Positions 62,535 to 64,000 of a stretch of DNA of 64,000 nucleotides are shown here, piece by piece (position 1 is the stretch's first letter; each line of letters begins with the position of its first letter). The DNA lies in the NCBI GenBank assembly GCA_902578495.1, contig CACHCY010000002.1, forward strand, positions 130,320 to 194,319. The letters are read 5' to 3'. Under the pieces are notes generated by a model. The model saw only the letters and a program-made list of their open reading frames with translations, ran no database searches and had not been told where the DNA came from. This stretch comes from an uncultured SAR86 cluster bacterium. Its GTDB lineage: Bacteria > Pseudomonadota > Gammaproteobacteria > Magnimaribacterales > AG-339-G14. The translations under genes were made by a program, and so were the position numbers.

Positions 62535-63149
62535 ATGATTAAAATTTGGGCTACGCAAGGTTCTAGAGCCATAAGACCAATATGGACTGCCGAAGAAATG
62601 GGATTAGATTATGAACTGACAATGATGCCTTTCCCGCCGAGAGTTTTTATGAAGGAATATCTCGATGTAAACATGTTGGGCACAATTCCTTATCTCAATG
62701 ATGGCGACGTAAAAATGACCGAATCAGTAGCTATGGCGCAATACTTAGTTGAAAAATATGGTCCGACAGATTTAAGAGTTTCACCAGATGAACCAGATTA
62801 TCCATCTTATCTAAATTGGTTATTCCATTCAGATGCAACCTTAACCTTTCCTCAAACTGTTGTTCTTCGATATAAACTTCAAGAGCCTGGTGTAGCCGAT
62901 GCTGCAGTTGATGGTTACAGTAGATGGTTTGTATCTAGATTGAAATTACTTGAAACAACATTGGAAGATAGAGAATTTCTTTGTTCTGACAGGTTTACTA
63001 TCGCAGATATATGCGTGAGTTATGCTATTACGTTGGCAGATTCTTTAGGTATTGAACAAGCATTTAAACCTAATATTAAGCGTTGGACAGATATGCTTTT
63101 TGAAAGAGCGGCCTACAAAAAATCTATGTCTTACAAACACGAAGAATAA
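62535..63149 (+). CDS. Glutathione S-transferase family protein
   Basis: The 204-residue protein has a thioredoxin-like N-terminal domain with a candidate active serine at position 10 (TQGSRAIRP), the cis-proline segment GTIPYLNDGD and the glutathione-binding ES in MTESVAM. A helical C-terminal domain with FTIADICVSYA carries the conserved N-capping box. An AAGGAG ribosome binding site precedes the ATG. It is distinct in sequence from the GST at the left end of the window. The substrate is unknown. Confidence 0.92.
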   Translation: MIKIWATQGSRAIRPIWTAEEMGLDYELTMMPFPPRVFMKEYLDVNMLGTIPYLNDGDVKMTESVAMAQYLVEKYGPTDLRVSPDEPDYPSYLNWLFHSDATLTFPQTVVLRYKLQEPGVADAAVDGYSRWFVSRLKLLETTLEDREFLCSDRFTIADICVSYAITLADSLGIEQAFKPNIKRWTDMLFERAAYKKSMSYKHEE

Positions 63150-63157
63150 ATTTTTTA

Positions 63158-63697
63158 TCAAACTTTAGACTTAGGTCTAAAAAATAATATTATTCCTGTA
63201 ATGGAGCTGATCAAAGCAAGGATCGAGAAGATTTTTAATAAAAGATTATTAATATCATCTCTATCGCGCCAGTCCATGATGTGAAGACCCCACATTAAAT
63301 CCCAAAGGCGCCATTCAAAAGTTCGAATGGCTACTATTTTTCCTAAACTTGGATCAATGTACACGTTTACTTCTTTATTTGAAGAATCTAAAGAGGATAA
63401 TTTATACAAGGGAAGGTTTCTCCCTCGAAACTCACTCCCTCTTTTTTCTTCTGTAATTTCCTCAACTGAAATTGGTTTTAGATAAGTTTTTTCTATCACT
63501 ATTTCTTTAGCTTCATCAAAAGAAATTCTGCTTATTTTCTGTGGTGTAATTTGCTCAACTGATTTCAGATAATTTTCTCCTCTTATCTGATCAATTTTAT
63601 TAAAAGAAAAGAATATTCCCGAGATAGTCCAAAGTAAGAGTTGGACTGAAACAACTAAACCAATAAATTTGTGAACTTTGCGGTTAGAAACGTTCAA
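63158..63697 (-). CDS. PepSY domain membrane protein
   Basis: The 179-residue protein has an N-terminal membrane helix (KFIGLVVSVQLLLWTISGIFF), a periplasmic region with a PepSY-like fold (ISFDEAKEIVIEKTYLKP, then VYIDPSLGKIVAIRTFEWRLWD), and a C-terminal helix (IFSILALISSITGIILFF). PepSY-TM proteins are often linked to metal reduction or iron uptake. Its ATG overlaps the upstream DUF1295-type gene by 4 bases. Confidence 0.88.
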   Translation of the reverse strand: MNVSNRKVHKFIGLVVSVQLLLWTISGIFFSFNKIDQIRGENYLKSVEQITPQKISRISFDEAKEIVIEKTYLKPISVEEITEEKRGSEFRGRNLPLYKLSSLDSSNKEVNVYIDPSLGKIVAIRTFEWRLWDLMWGLHIMDWRDRDDINNLLLKIFSILALISSITGIILFFRPKSKV

Positions 63698-64000
63698 ATT
63701 TTTTTCGGAGGCATAGGAATTAGAATAGATGTTTTATTTAAATACCGTTGGTATTCCTCATTGCCTTTCCATTGTTTTCTTCCTCTTGCCTCAAGAAGAC
63801 TAACACCACTTATTCTTGTAAGTTGAATAAAAACAAAGATTGGGGATATCAATGCGAAATATAACCATCCTTCAAGCGATGGAAGGGCAACAATAGCAAC
63901 ACCAAACCATAGCAATATTTCACCGAAATAATTCGGATGCCTTGACCAGGACCAAAGGCCAGTTGTAATGAATTTATCTTCATTTTCCTTTTTTGCTCTA
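63694..64000 (-). CDS. DUF1295 / steroid 5-alpha-reductase-like membrane protein (C-terminal part)
   Basis: The gene enters from beyond base 64000. The visible frame reads in-frame from the edge as KFITTGLWSWSRHPNYFGEI and continues with LLWFGVAIVALPSLEG, exactly the GLW-x-x-SRHPNYFGE signature of DUF1295 and isoprenylcysteine methyltransferase-like enzymes. The end GNEEYQRYLNKTSILIPMPPK is also typical. About 101 residues are visible; the N-terminal helices are outside the window. An apparent internal start at 63915 (TTG) is not real. It is coupled to the PepSY gene downstream. Confidence 0.88.
   Translation of the reverse strand, partial: RAKKENEDKFITTGLWSWSRHPNYFGEILLWFGVAIVALPSLEGWLYFALISPIFVFIQLTRISGVSLLEARGRKQWKGNEEYQRYLNKTSILIPMPPKKI

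Overview
The window reads as a compact chromosomal segment of a marine-type gammaproteobacterium. The evidence is the gene order (efp-argS-yggS-proC-yggT-metX-metW-rdgB, with rpoH-thiS-thiG-trmB on the facing strand, resembling the Pseudomonas neighbourhood), a TtpC-type TonB/ExbB module, lgt-thyA-folA, rppH next to a HAD phosphatase, and hspQ/zapE. Most of the DNA is AT-rich, and genes commonly overlap by 1-4 bases (TAATG, ATGA). No tRNA, rRNA, insertion sequence, integrase or CRISPR array was seen, and no gene-free stretch exceeds 300 bases. A SAR86/SAR92-like lineage is plausible but not proven.

Layout. 0-13.9 kb is a metabolic and accessory region. It has a minus-strand operon (Rieske oxygenase, glutathione transferase, acyl-CoA ligase), a plus-strand run (nitroreductase, glucokinase, hydrolase, AhpD-like protein, DUF3445 haem N-demethylase-like protein, DUF1330, methyltransferase), a hydrolase, a 1070-residue secreted protein of unknown function, and small proteins including a Cys-rich putative zinc protein and a single-RRM RNA-binding protein. 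13.95-37.5 kb has visibly higher GC. It holds nadB, a Bax-inhibitor-like membrane protein, an SMR exporter, two giant tandem paralogues (about 2220 and 2240 residues), a flavin-binding oxidase-like protein, uvrD, and a TRAP transporter whose binding protein is separated from its permeases by an M19 dipeptidase. 37.5-49.3 kb is housekeeping: yaaA, crotonase, cysQ, rpoH, thiS-thiG-trmB facing rdgB-metW-metX-yggT-proC-yggS-argS-efp. 49.5-54.7 kb is a six-gene TonB energy-transduction operon. 54.7-64 kb contains folA-thyA-lgt-TSUP permease, NRDE protein-rppH-HAD-aminotransferase, hspQ, zapE, a small monooxygenase, a GST, and a PepSY protein with a truncated DUF1295 enzyme at the edge.

The most unusual element is the giant tandem pair at 17-30.4 kb. 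Each protein has a signal peptide, a FecR domain, a length-variable Glu/Ser tract, seven cadherin-like repeats, a divergent central region, and a highly conserved end with a pattern reminiscent of TbpB-type beta barrels. Both copies also share a leader and a palindrome that begins inside the first ATG. They look like large exported or surface proteins that share scaffolding and differ in a central, probably ligand-facing part. A second notable point is zapE, whose conserved N-terminus including the P-loop is intact but has no ATG, GTG or TTG start, so an ATT or CTG start is implied.
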